DNA from: Gillisella vitis
GTDB lineage: Bacteria; Pseudomonadota; Alphaproteobacteria; Rhizobiales; Rhizobiaceae
DNA length: 64,000 bases
Reading direction: 5' to 3'
Assembly (NCBI RefSeq): GCF_014204625.1
Contig: NZ_JACHLU010000004.1
Location: forward strand, 248,001 to 312,000
The notes under the pieces were generated by a model. That model did no database searches. It was not told the DNA's origin and was given only the letters and a program-made list of their open reading frames with translations. This document shows positions 10,506-18,268 of this stretch, piece after piece. Numbering within the stretch: the stretch's first letter is position 1; each line of letters starts with the position of its first letter. A program made the translations under genes and the position numbers.

Positions 10506-11495
10506 ATGAAATATGTCTCTCTTTTTGCCTCGGCTGCTGTTGCGCTGACGGCGGCGTCTTCATCGGCTTTCGCCCATGCCACATTTGCCAATAAGGATGT
10601 TAAGGCCGAAGGCTATATTGCGGCTGCCTTGCAGGTGCCGCATGGTTGTGATGGCCGTGCGACGCAGGATGTTTTCGTCAAACTGCCGGAAGGGTTTATC
10701 TCGGCCAAGCCGCAGCCAAAGGCGGGCTGGACGCTGGAGGTGATCAAGGGCAAATACCAGAAATCCTACGATAATCATGGGACACAGATCACTGAAGGCC
10801 CGGTGGAAATCCGCTGGACCGGCGGCAATTTGCCGGATGCGTTTTACGATACATTTGTCATCTATGGCAAAGTGTCTGGCGTTGCGGCTGGCACGAAACT
10901 TCCTTTTGCTGTGACGCAGGTTTGCGGTGCAGATGCCAAGGTTGCCTGGGATGAGATTCCAGCCGCGGGCGTGGATGCGCACAGCCTGAAACATCCGGCA
11001 CCGACGCTGACCGTGATTGCCACAGGCGATGATCCGCACGCTGGCCATCATGCCGGAATGGATCACGCAGGCATGATGTCGATGGATAAAACACCGGACA
11101 ATTCCGGGACAGCCACGGTGGGAGAATTGAAACTCTCGAAGGGCTTCCTCAAGGCAATGTTGCCCGGCCAGCCTGTGGGTGGTGGCTATGTCACCGTTGC
11201 CAACAGTGGCAAGGCCGATGACCGGCTTGTCTCCGTATCATCGCCCAATGCTGTAAACGTTGAGCTGCATGAAATGTCCATGAGCAACAACGTGATGAAA
11301 ATGCGCAAGGTTGATGGTGGGCTTGAGGTCAAGGCTGGCGGCACGCTGGAAATGAAGCCCGGTGGCTATCACTTGATGTTTATGGGCGTGAAAAAGCCAT
11401 TTGCCGCGGGTGAGATGGTGCCTGTGACACTGACGTTTGAAAAGGCCGGTTCAGTCGAGATGATGTTGCCGGTGACGCCTGCTGGCAGCAAGTAA
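10506..11495 (+). CDS. YcnI-type (DUF1775) protein fused to a PCuAC copper chaperone
   Basis: 329 residues, periplasmic. A signal peptide (about residues 1-23) ends before HATF, so the mature protein would start with a histidine, as in DUF1775/YcnI copper-binding proteins. DUF1775 covers about 24-170. A His/Met-rich linker (HAGHHAGMDHAGMMSM) follows near 178-194. The C-terminal PCuAC domain (about 200-325) has HEM, MKM and HLMFM, which fit the family Cu(I)-binding His/Met pattern. PCuAC proteins deliver Cu(I) to the CuA/CuB sites of respiratory oxidases. AGGAG precedes the ATG. The neighbour upstream is a DUF2946-like gene. Confidence 0.88.
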   Translation: MKYVSLFASAAVALTAASSSAFAHATFANKDVKAEGYIAAALQVPHGCDGRATQDVFVKLPEGFISAKPQPKAGWTLEVIKGKYQKSYDNHGTQITEGPVEIRWTGGNLPDAFYDTFVIYGKVSGVAAGTKLPFAVTQVCGADAKVAWDEIPAAGVDAHSLKHPAPTLTVIATGDDPHAGHHAGMDHAGMMSMDKTPDNSGTATVGELKLSKGFLKAMLPGQPVGGGYVTVANSGKADDRLVSVSSPNAVNVELHEMSMSNNVMKMRKVDGGLEVKAGGTLEMKPGGYHLMFMGVKKPFAAGEMVPVTLTFEKAGSVEMMLPVTPAGSK

Positions 11496-11519
11496 GCAGT
11501 TGGATGAGTGGTTTTGACC

Positions 11520-11819
11520 CTAAGACTGCTCATCCGCCAGTTCTTCGGCGTCCCGATAGGCTTTCTTGGTTTCTTCCAGGCTTGCGCGGGGGAATTTGTG
11601 TTCCCCTGCTTTCATGAAGTGAAGGCCAATCGCGGTTGAATCTTTCAGTGTGGTGATGGCGCTGCGGGTAATGCCCTCGGCCTTGGCAATGTCTTTTTTG
11701 GTTTCAATCTGCTGGTTGATCTGCTCGACATAAGGCGACCGCATCCCTTTCTGGATCGGGCGCAACGTGTCTGTAACGTAGCCTGCTGTTGTGGCTGAAA
11801 CCGACAGCACTTGGGTCAT
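11520..11819 (-). CDS. Hypothetical protein
   Basis: 99 residues from the ATG at 11819, which has GGTGAG upstream; TTG or GTG starts up to four codons earlier are possible. I do not recognise a family. The protein is soluble-looking, without a signal peptide or membrane helix, and rich in Lys, Glu, Ala and Thr. The middle (INQQIETKKDIAKAEGI) and the C-terminus (LEETKKAYRDAEELADE) look alpha-helical. It is convergent with the copper chaperone gene and divergent from crcB, in no obvious operon. Confidence 0.55.
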   Translation of the reverse strand: MTQVLSVSATTAGYVTDTLRPIQKGMRSPYVEQINQQIETKKDIAKAEGITRSAITTLKDSTAIGLHFMKAGEHKFPRASLEETKKAYRDAEELADEQS

Positions 11820-12034
11820 GATACTCACCAACTCTTATTTTTCACGACTATCTCATCATACTTTCATATAAGAAGTTTTAAACAGGCATCTCACATTTTA
11901 CGCGAATTTTGTGTTCATGCCAGTTTTTGGATCGATTTCTTTGCCTTTTCGGCAAACGCGGTTCCCAATTTTCGCGCCGGTGCTCTATAAAGTGCCATCG
12001 GCGGCAATTGGCGCAACACAATGTAAGAGGCTGA

Positions 12035-12412
12035 ATGGGACACGCAATTTATGTGGTGATTGGTGGTGGGCTTGGCTCTCTTCTGCGTTATCTGGTGGGG
12101 CTGGCAACCATTCGCCTTTTGGGGCCTCTTTTGCCCTGGGGCACGTTTGCGGTGAATATCCTTGGCTCTTTTTGCATTGGCTTGCTGACGGAGTTGATTG
12201 CCCGCAAGCTGAATGCCTCCGCTGATGTGCGGATTTTTCTTGTCACCGGGGTTTTGGGCGGGTTCACCACGTTTTCATCATTTGCGCTGGATGCCGTCAG
12301 TCTGGCCGAGCGTGGTGATCTGATGTGGTCGATGATCTATGTGCTGGCCACCGTCGGTCTCGGTATCATTGCTGTATTTGTGGGTCTGGCCGTTGGCCGG
12401 GCGTTATTTTAA
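12035..12412 (+). CDS. crcB: Fluoride ion channel CrcB/Fluc
   Basis: Small membrane fluoride exporter, 125 residues, with four predicted helices. Family marks are GGGLGSLLRY at the start, GTFAVNILGSF and GGFTTFSSFALD. Fluc channels work as antiparallel dual-topology dimers that lower cytoplasmic fluoride; single-gene forms such as this one form homodimers. I looked for a fluoride riboswitch in the 200 bases upstream and could not see one. A short hairpin with eight T lies directly after the stop codon. Confidence 0.93.
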   Translation: MGHAIYVVIGGGLGSLLRYLVGLATIRLLGPLLPWGTFAVNILGSFCIGLLTELIARKLNASADVRIFLVTGVLGGFTTFSSFALDAVSLAERGDLMWSMIYVLATVGLGIIAVFVGLAVGRALF

Positions 12413-12432
12413 CCGCCAATCCGGTTTTTTTT
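12411..12432 (+). terminator. Weak terminator-like hairpin after crcB
   Basis: AACCG (12411-12415) pairs with CGGTT (12422-12426) around a 6-base loop, followed by a run of eight T that begins inside the stem. The stem is only five pairs, so termination may be partial. Confidence 0.4.
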
Positions 12433-12588
12433 GATCTGCCGTTTCCCACATCCGTTAAAATACGCTAAAGCCTGCGCCAGAAGTAGACCAGAAGCAGACC
12501 TGTTTGCCGCATCATGCGGCTTTTGGCTTTGGCTGCACATCAATAAAAGCTGGCGCATCGTGCGCCCAAGGGAACGAAAGACGTCCTT

Positions 12589-13581
12589 ATGGCAGGAATA
12601 GAACATATCACCGTAGACGCCGACGAGGCGGGTATGCGCCTTGATCGCTGGTTCAAGATTCACTACCCGGGCCTTGGTTTTGGCCCCTTGCAGAAGCTGC
12701 TCCGCTCCGGTCAGGTGCGGGTGGATGGCGGCCGCGTCAAAACCGATGCCCGCGTGCAGCCCGGCCAGGTGGTGCGGGTTCCGCCTTTGGATGTCGATGC
12801 AAAAGCCGCCAAGACCGGGCCGATCGGCATCAAGGATCTCAAGCATTCCGATGATGGCGAACTGCTGTCCAGAATGCTGCTGCATGAAGACGAAAAAGTC
12901 TTTGTGCTCAATAAGCCCGCTGGCCTCGCCGTGCAGGGTGGCTCTGGCCTGACGCGCCACATTGATAAAATGCTGGAAGCATGGACCAGCAAAAAGGGCG
13001 AGAAGCCGCGTCTTGTGCATCGTCTTGACCGCGATACATCTGGCGTGCTGGTGGTGGCCCGCACCCGTGGAGCTGCGCAAAAGCTCACTGCGGCGTTTCG
13101 GGAGCGCGACACCAAGAAGACCTATTGGGCCTTGGTCAAAGGCGTGCCGCGCAAGCATGATGACAAGATTTCGACCTGGCTGGTCAAGGAGCAGACCGAA
13201 GACGGCGATCGTATGCGCATTGCCAAACACGGCGAAGATGGCGCAGACCACGCCGTGTCCTATTACCGCGTGCTGGAAACGGCAGCGCAAAGCCTCGCAT
13301 GGCTGGAGATGGAGCCTTACACAGGCCGCACCCACCAGTTGCGCGTTCATGCCCTGCATATTGGTCATCCGATCATTGGTGATCCGAAATATTATGTCGA
13401 TGATCCCAACTGGGATTTTCCGGGTGGTGTGCAAAAGCGCCTGCATCTGCACGCGCGCCATATCGACATTCCGCATCCGAATGGTGGACGTTTGAAAATC
13501 ACCGCGCCGCTGCCACCCCATATGGTGCAGACGTGGAATCTGCTGGGTCTGGATATGGAGAATGGCGGAGATCATGAATGA
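12589..13581 (+). CDS. rluC: Ribosomal large subunit pseudouridine synthase, RluC/RluD family
   Basis: 330 residues. An N-terminal S4 RNA-binding domain (about 10-75, GMRLDRWFK through VRVDGGRVKTDARVQPG) precedes the RluA-type catalytic domain with HRLDRDTSGVLV, where the Asp at about residue 147 is the catalytic residue, and GRTHQLRVHALHIGHPI. These enzymes isomerise specific uridines in 23S rRNA. RluC is the best fit from overall length and context; RluD cannot be excluded by eye. Its stop overlaps the next start by four bases (ATGA), beginning a three-gene coupled unit. Confidence 0.88.
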   Translation: MAGIEHITVDADEAGMRLDRWFKIHYPGLGFGPLQKLLRSGQVRVDGGRVKTDARVQPGQVVRVPPLDVDAKAAKTGPIGIKDLKHSDDGELLSRMLLHEDEKVFVLNKPAGLAVQGGSGLTRHIDKMLEAWTSKKGEKPRLVHRLDRDTSGVLVVARTRGAAQKLTAAFRERDTKKTYWALVKGVPRKHDDKISTWLVKEQTEDGDRMRIAKHGEDGADHAVSYYRVLETAAQSLAWLEMEPYTGRTHQLRVHALHIGHPIIGDPKYYVDDPNWDFPGGVQKRLHLHARHIDIPHPNGGRLKITAPLPPHMVQTWNLLGLDMENGGDHE

Positions 13582-14234
13582 AGCTTGTTCTGTTTGATTG
13601 TGATGGCACGCTGGTCGATAGCGCAGGTCTCATTCATGAAACCATGCGCAGGACGTTTTTGCACTTCAACAAGCCAGAACCGGCCTTGTCTGCCACCAAA
13701 GCGATCATGGGTCTGACGCTGGACATCGCCATTGCCCGCATGGACGGCAAGCCGCATGTGGATGATGAAGCGCTGGCGATGATGGCCCATTACAAATCGC
13801 TGTTTACCGTGGTGCGACAGGCTCCCGATTTTCGGGAGCCACCGTTGTTTGATGGTATCCGCGATGTGGTGGAGCGGCTGGCGGCTCAGGATGATATTCT
13901 GATTGGAGCCGTGACGGGCAAATCGCGGCGCGGGCTTGATTCGATTCTCGACGTCCATGGGTTTCGGCCCCATTTTATTGTGTCGCGCACGGCGGATGAT
14001 TGCCCGTCCAAGCCGCATCCGGCCATGGTTACGGAATGCTGCGATCAGACAGGAATGCGCACGGATCAGGCCATTGTGATTGGTGATGCGATTTACGATA
14101 TGCAGATGGCCAAAAGCGCTGGTGCAAAAGCCATTGGCGTCAGCTGGGGCAGTGCCAGTGCCGAGCAGCTGATGGCCACCGGCGCGGATGTTGTGGTTCA
14201 TCAGGCCGATGAACTTCTTGATCATATTCTGTGA
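13578..14234 (+). CDS. HAD-superfamily hydrolase (phosphoglycolate phosphatase-like)
   Basis: 218 residues. The haloacid dehalogenase motifs are visible: motif I DCDGT (nucleophile D7, acid D9), motif II around GAVTGKSRRGL, the motif III lysine in SKPHPAM, and motif IV GDAIYDMQMAKSAGA. A cap domain lies between motifs I and II, as in subfamily I. The substrate is probably a small phosphate ester. It overlaps rluC by four bases and the next gene by four, so the three are probably translated together, an arrangement I recall from other Rhizobiaceae. Confidence 0.88.
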   Translation: MKLVLFDCDGTLVDSAGLIHETMRRTFLHFNKPEPALSATKAIMGLTLDIAIARMDGKPHVDDEALAMMAHYKSLFTVVRQAPDFREPPLFDGIRDVVERLAAQDDILIGAVTGKSRRGLDSILDVHGFRPHFIVSRTADDCPSKPHPAMVTECCDQTGMRTDQAIVIGDAIYDMQMAKSAGAKAIGVSWGSASAEQLMATGADVVVHQADELLDHIL

Positions 14235-15028
14235 GTAAAACGATGCGTGAAATTTTTGAAAACCTTGCTCCCGAGATGAGTGATCCCGATCCGGTGCGCC
14301 GGGCGCAAATTCAAATGAAGCGCCCGTTGCCAAAGCGGTTTTACACCGATGTGACCATTGCTGCTGTGGATGGTGGCTTCGCAGTGTTGCTGGACGGAAA
14401 AGCTGTCAAGACGCCTGCGCGTAACGGACTGATTCTGCCCACGCAACGCGCGGCAGAGTTGGTGATGGCAGAATGGCAGGCACAGGTCGATGTCATTGAT
14501 CCCGGCACCATGCCCATCACGCGGTTGGTCAATACCGCGCTGGATTCGGTGGCGGTGAGCATGGATGAGGTGCTGGACGATATTGTTCGGTTCTCCGGCT
14601 CCGATCTTTTGTGCTATCGGGCCGATGGCCCTCAGGAACTGGTGGCCCGCCAGAGCGAACAATGGGACCCGCTCTTGAGCTGGCTTGCGAATCAGCATGG
14701 TGCGCGCCTGATCCAGACCAGCGGCATTATTCATGTGCAGCAGCCGCAAGCGGCAACCGATGCGTTTCGTCAGGCGCTGACTGCTTATGATAATGTTTTT
14801 GCACTGGCCAGCCTGCATGTCATGACCTCGCTGACCGGCTCTGCCATTCTCGCGCTGGCGCTGGCCGATGGCTTTGTGTCTCTGGAAGAGGGCTGGAATC
14901 TGGCCCATCTGGACGAGGACTGGACGGATGAGCATTGGGGAACGGATAGCGAAGCGCAGGCACGGCGCAAGGCACGGTTTGTTGATATGCAGGCTGCGCA
15001 TCTTGTGCTGACAACAACGGCACAATAA
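14231..15028 (+). CDS. ATP12-family F1-ATPase assembly chaperone
   Basis: 265 residues, homologous to mitochondrial Atp12, which binds the F1 alpha subunit during ATP synthase assembly. Family features are RPLPKRFYTDVTIA near the N-terminus, LLDGKAVKTPARN, and the MPITRLVNTALD segment. The frame opens with a GTG at 14231 that overlaps the HAD gene stop; an ATG at 14243 is an equally plausible start, and neither has a clear Shine-Dalgarno, as expected for coupled translation. ATP12 occurs in alphaproteobacteria and mitochondria, supporting the taxonomic call. Confidence 0.9.
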   Translation: MSKTMREIFENLAPEMSDPDPVRRAQIQMKRPLPKRFYTDVTIAAVDGGFAVLLDGKAVKTPARNGLILPTQRAAELVMAEWQAQVDVIDPGTMPITRLVNTALDSVAVSMDEVLDDIVRFSGSDLLCYRADGPQELVARQSEQWDPLLSWLANQHGARLIQTSGIIHVQQPQAATDAFRQALTAYDNVFALASLHVMTSLTGSAILALALADGFVSLEEGWNLAHLDEDWTDEHWGTDSEAQARRKARFVDMQAAHLVLTTTAQ

Positions 15029-15096
15029 CACCATGCACGCGATAGTGAGGGCTGCTGCGGTAAAATCACGACAATGTCATTGACATTTCAGGCGGG

Positions 15097-15140
15097 CTGC
15101 ACAATTGCTAAATCCTGTTTGGATTTAAGATGTTGTGCAG
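15097..15140 (+). promoter_or_regulatory. Stem-loop upstream of lipoprotein gene
   Basis: CTGCACAA (15097-15104) pairs with TTGTGCAG (15133-15140), and TAAATCC inside pairs with GGATTTA. A TTGACA that could be a -35 element lies just upstream at 15080-15085. There is no T-run after the stem. It may be a 5' UTR structure of the lipoprotein gene, or a leftover terminator of the preceding operon. Confidence 0.35.
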
Positions 15141-15195
15141 TCTAAACCGGCTGAACCCGGGCCGGACTGTCTCTGACTTTTCGTTGCGGGGTTTT

Positions 15196-15660
15196 ATGCT
15201 GTCGCGCCTGTTCCGCCTGTCTGCCGGTCTTGTTGTCGTGCTCCTTGTGACTGGGTGTATGTCGCGGCTCATCGATCCAAAACCGAAGCAGTTCAACTAT
15301 GATGTGCGGGCGGTTATGGTTGTTGCCGGTCCCACGGTTCCTTTGCCTCTGGTGCAGGGGATTGAGCGGCGCATGTCAGAGGCCGTGGCGGCCACAGTGC
15401 GAAACGAAGTCTTGCCGCGGGTGATCTTGACGGTGCGGTTGAACAGTATTGCTACGTCAATCGGGCTTGAACAGAACAAGAATGAAGCTTTGGTGAAAGT
15501 CTCAGCGGCGTCCGTTGAAACGGGCGATGTGATTGCCGAAGGCGAGTTCAAGGTTTTGACAGAAACAGGCTCTGCCGATCTGGCAGCAGAAAGTCTGGCG
15601 GAGGAGGTTTCAGCCCGTCTTCGCGCACTGTTTTATCTCCAGCGTCCGCCAGCGCAATAA
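15196..15660 (+). CDS. Putative lipoprotein of unknown function
   Basis: 154 residues from the ATG at 15196. The open frame begins earlier, but this start gives a textbook lipoprotein signal: MLSRLFRLSAG, a hydrophobic core, then the lipobox VTGC with Cys21 as the lipidation site. The mature part is mixed alpha/beta and lacks a domain I recognise; it is followed by a short Pro-rich end. It would be anchored in the inner or outer membrane facing the periplasm. The Asp two residues after the Cys that signals inner-membrane retention is absent. Confidence 0.75.
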   Translation: MLSRLFRLSAGLVVVLLVTGCMSRLIDPKPKQFNYDVRAVMVVAGPTVPLPLVQGIERRMSEAVAATVRNEVLPRVILTVRLNSIATSIGLEQNKNEALVKVSAASVETGDVIAEGEFKVLTETGSADLAAESLAEEVSARLRALFYLQRPPAQ

Positions 15661-15789
15661 TTTCAGGAGAGCGTCGGACCAAAAGCCGATGACCACTGTG
15701 TCCTGATAAACTCTCCAGCATAATGATGTGACCGCAATGGTTGCGTGATTGACATATATTTGTCTTGCGCCTAACCATAGTGATGGATG

Positions 15790-16140
15790 GTTTCTGCCGC
15801 AAAGAGGTTTGGGGCGGAAAGCAAAAGGGAATGCGACGGTGTGGACCCAGTCCGGGCACACCAAACGCAGCCGACCCCGCGACTGTAGAGCAGCGAGGGT
15901 TTTCCGTCCGGTTTGGACAGATACCGCATGACGGGCCGCATGGTGTGGTCGATGCGGGCCTGATAAGGGCCGGAAAAGCCACTGGAGTGGCAAAGCAATG
16001 TGCCGGGGTTGGACGCCTCTTGATCTACGAATCGTCCGCCTTTTTGCTTTGACCCCTTGCTCCGGGAAGGTGAGGAAAATCTGTGAGCCAGCCAATTTCA
16101 TGGCTGGTTTGACGCTGTGAGCCAGGAGACCTGCCGTCCG
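15790..16140 (+). promoter_or_regulatory. Cobalamin (adenosylcobalamin) riboswitch, long form
   Basis: Conserved elements in order: GCAAAAGGGAATGCG (15821-15835), GCCGACCCCGCGACTGTAGAGC (about 15870-15891, given here as the core box), GCCACTGG (15978-15985), GGGAAGGTGAGG (16064-16075) and the B12 box GAGCCAGGAGACCTGCC (16119-16135). A local hairpin (CCAGCCA with TGGCTGG) lies just before the B12 box. Total length is about 350 bases, longer than the usual 200 or so, mainly from extra sequence between GCCACTGG and the B12 box. It should repress the downstream cob genes when cobalamin is plentiful. Confidence 0.92.
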
Positions 16141-16152
16141 TGACGGGCTACA

Positions 16153-16198
16153 GCATCGGACCGAAAATCGGTAACCGGTTTTCGGATAAATCCGATAC
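16153..16198 (+). repeat. Rhizobial REP-like palindrome after the riboswitch
   Basis: Nested inverted repeat: outer GCATCGGA (16153-16160) with TCCGATAC (16191-16198, one mismatch), inner CCGAAAA (16161-16167) with TTTTCGG (16179-16185). Sequence and layout resemble a short palindromic repeat family common in rhizobial genomes (from memory). It lies 18 bases after the riboswitch B12 box and 147 bases before the next gene. Confidence 0.65.
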
Positions 16199-16344
16199 GC
16201 TCAATGCCCAATTGGGGGAGAAATCCCTGACGCCAGCACGGAGGTTGTCGTGGCGCAACAGATTTCAGGCGAGGTCGCAGGGCTTCGCGCGTGGGCTTAT
16301 TGTCCCTTTCAGACACGCTTCCTGTCTGGCACAGGAGTGGTCGC

Positions 16345-16656
16345 ATGGTGATGTTGTCAACATCGCGGAGCATTCTGGTGGCATTTGTGCTGCTGGCTGT
16401 TGCCGCCTTGGTGTTTGCTGTATGGCCACTGGTGCATCGTGAGCCGATCTCGCAGCCTCTTTCTTTGCCAATTCAATCGGGGTCAATCCAATCAGGGCCA
16501 TCGCAATCAGGGTCATCGACTTTTGGCGGCCAGATTGCCGCGCCCCGGCCCGATTTTCGCTCTCCTGCGCCGGTTTCCGGGCAAGAAAAACAGGCGTGGC
16601 CTGCTTTTGCGCCGCGCTCCGGCGGGCTATATACAGCTCCGGCAGGCGGTAACTGA
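16345..16656 (+). CDS. Small single-pass membrane protein, unknown function
   Basis: 103 residues from the ATG at 16345, chosen because AGGAG lies eight bases upstream; a second ATG is at 16351. One membrane helix spans about residues 10-28. The rest is low complexity, rich in Ser, Gln, Pro and Gly, with a short internal repeat (IQSG, IQSG, PSQSG, SSTFGG) that is also visible as DNA repeats of CAATCAGGG type. No family recognised. It is the first gene behind the cobalamin riboswitch and is directly followed by cobP, so it is expected to be B12-repressed. A role in cobalt or corrinoid handling is only a guess. Confidence 0.6.
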   Translation: MVMLSTSRSILVAFVLLAVAALVFAVWPLVHREPISQPLSLPIQSGSIQSGPSQSGSSTFGGQIAAPRPDFRSPAPVSGQEKQAWPAFAPRSGGLYTAPAGGN

Positions 16657-16659
16657 TTG

Positions 16660-17187
16660 ATGATGCAGCAAAAAATGAAAAGCGTCTTCGTTTTCGGAGG
16701 CGCGCGGTCTGGCAAGTCCCGTTTTGCGGAAAACATCGCCCATAACACTGGTCTGGAACGGCATTATATTGCGACCGGCCGTGCATGGGATGATGAAATG
16801 CGGGCGCGGATTGCTCAGCATCAGGAAGACCGAGGTGTACTCTGGACCACCCATGAAGAGCCTCTGGCGCTGGCCGATACACTTTTGCGCCTTGATGCGC
16901 CGGGCAGAGTGGTGCTGGTGGATTGCCTCACGCTCTGGCTGACCAATCTGATGATGGAAGAGGCTTCCGATATAGCGGCGGAATCGGCGGCCTTGGCGGC
17001 GGTTCTGCCCAGACTTTCCGCATCCATCGTTTTTGTTTCCAACGAAGTCGGTCTTGGCATTGTGCCGGACAATAAAATGGCGCGGGCGTTTCGTGACCAT
17101 GCCGGGCGGCTTCACCAATTGATCGCGGCCACTGTTGATGAAGTCTATTTCATTGCAGCAGGTTTGCCGCTGAAAATGAAAGGTTAA
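16660..17187 (+). CDS. cobP: Bifunctional adenosylcobinamide kinase / adenosylcobinamide-phosphate guanylyltransferase
   Basis: 175 residues. It phosphorylates adenosylcobinamide and transfers GMP to it, activating it for attachment of the lower ligand (CobU of enteric bacteria, CobP of the aerobic pathway). The P-loop GGARSGKS is near residues 13-20; [12 protein letters not shown] and [11 protein letters not shown] are typical of the family. Several starts are possible (TTG 16657, ATG 16660, ATG 16663, ATG 16675); 16660 is used. It starts four bases after the preceding gene and ends five before cobW. Confidence 0.92.
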   Translation: MMQQKMKSVFVFGGARSGKSRFAENIAHNTGLERHYIATGRAWDDEMRARIAQHQEDRGVLWTTHEEPLALADTLLRLDAPGRVVLVDCLTLWLTNLMMEEASDIAAESAALAAVLPRLSASIVFVSNEVGLGIVPDNKMARAFRDHAGRLHQLIAATVDEVYFIAAGLPLKMKG

Positions 17188-17191
17188 ATGC

Positions 17192-18265
17192 ATGTTGCAG
17201 CACAAGATTCCAGCCACTGTTATCACCGGCTTTCTCGGTTCTGGCAAAACCACCATCATCCGCAACATGTTGATGAATGCGGGCGGTAAAAAGATTGCGC
17301 TGATCATCAACGAATTTGGCGATCTGGGCGTGGATGGCGAGGTGCTCAAGGGGTGCGGTGCTGAAAATTGCACAGAAGATGACATTATCGAGCTGACCAA
17401 TGGCTGCATCTGCTGCACGGTGGCCGATGATTTCATTCCCACCATGATGAAGCTTCTGGAGCGGGACGTTATGCCCGACCATATCGTGATTGAAACCTCT
17501 GGTCTTGCGCTGCCGCAGCCTTTGGTGGCAGCGTTCAACTGGCCGGACATTCGCACTCGCGTCACTGTTGATGGGGTTATTACGGTGGTGGATAGTGCCG
17601 CCGTTGCCGCTGGCCGCTTTGCCGATGACCATGACAAGGTGGATGCTCAACGCGCAGAAGACGACAGCCTTGATCATGAAAGCCCGATTGAGGAATTGTT
17701 TGAAGATCAGCTCACCTGCGCCGATCTGATTGTGCTCAACAAAACCGATCTGTTGGAGGCCAACAGCATTGCCCGCGTGCGCGAAGAGGTCTCCAGCCGC
17801 ATTGCCCGTAAACCAGCGATGATTGAGGTGAGACACGGGCAGGTGCCCTCGATGGTGTTGCTGGGCATCGGTGCCGGATCGGAAGATGACATCAATAACC
17901 GCAAGTCCCATCACGAGCTGGAGCATGAGGCGCTGCATGAAAGTGGCGTGGAGCATGAGCATCACCACGACCACGATGAATTTGAAAGCTTTGCGGTGAA
18001 GCTTGCGTCCATTGCCGATCCTGCCGGTTTTGTCGATCGGTTGAAGCCGGTGATCGAGACCCATGATGTGTTGCGGCTGAAAGGGTTTATCGATGTGCCG
18101 GGCAAGCCGATGCGGCTGGTCATTCAGGCCGTTGGCTCACGCATAGACACGTATTTTGACCGCCCATGGGCCGCAGATGAAAAGCGCGAAACCCGGCTGG
18201 TGGTGATTGGCCTGCATGATTGGGATTTTGGCGCGGTGGTCGATGCCGTTCAGGCGGCGGCATAA
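17192..18265 (+). CDS. cobW: CobW GTPase/metallochaperone
   Basis: 357 residues, COG0523 family. The P-loop GFLGSGKTT is at about 13-21, the metal-binding GCICC at about 72-75, and a His/Glu/Asp-rich insertion (HEHHHDHDEFE) at about 250-265 that can bind metal. CobW is proposed to supply cobalt for the aerobic cobaltochelatase; it lies directly upstream of cobN here, as in the classical aerobic cluster. The next gene begins three bases after its stop. The C-terminal CobW_C domain covers about 265-350. Confidence 0.94.
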   Translation: MLQHKIPATVITGFLGSGKTTIIRNMLMNAGGKKIALIINEFGDLGVDGEVLKGCGAENCTEDDIIELTNGCICCTVADDFIPTMMKLLERDVMPDHIVIETSGLALPQPLVAAFNWPDIRTRVTVDGVITVVDSAAVAAGRFADDHDKVDAQRAEDDSLDHESPIEELFEDQLTCADLIVLNKTDLLEANSIARVREEVSSRIARKPAMIEVRHGQVPSMVLLGIGAGSEDDINNRKSHHELEHEALHESGVEHEHHHDHDEFESFAVKLASIADPAGFVDRLKPVIETHDVLRLKGFIDVPGKPMRLVIQAVGSRIDTYFDRPWAADEKRETRLVVIGLHDWDFGAVVDAVQAAA

Positions 18266-18268
18266 TCC

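Noticed and set aside
11832-12034. Possible fluoride riboswitch ahead of crcB
   Set aside because: I could not find the conserved elements of the crcB RNA motif in this 200-base stretch, so none is claimed.
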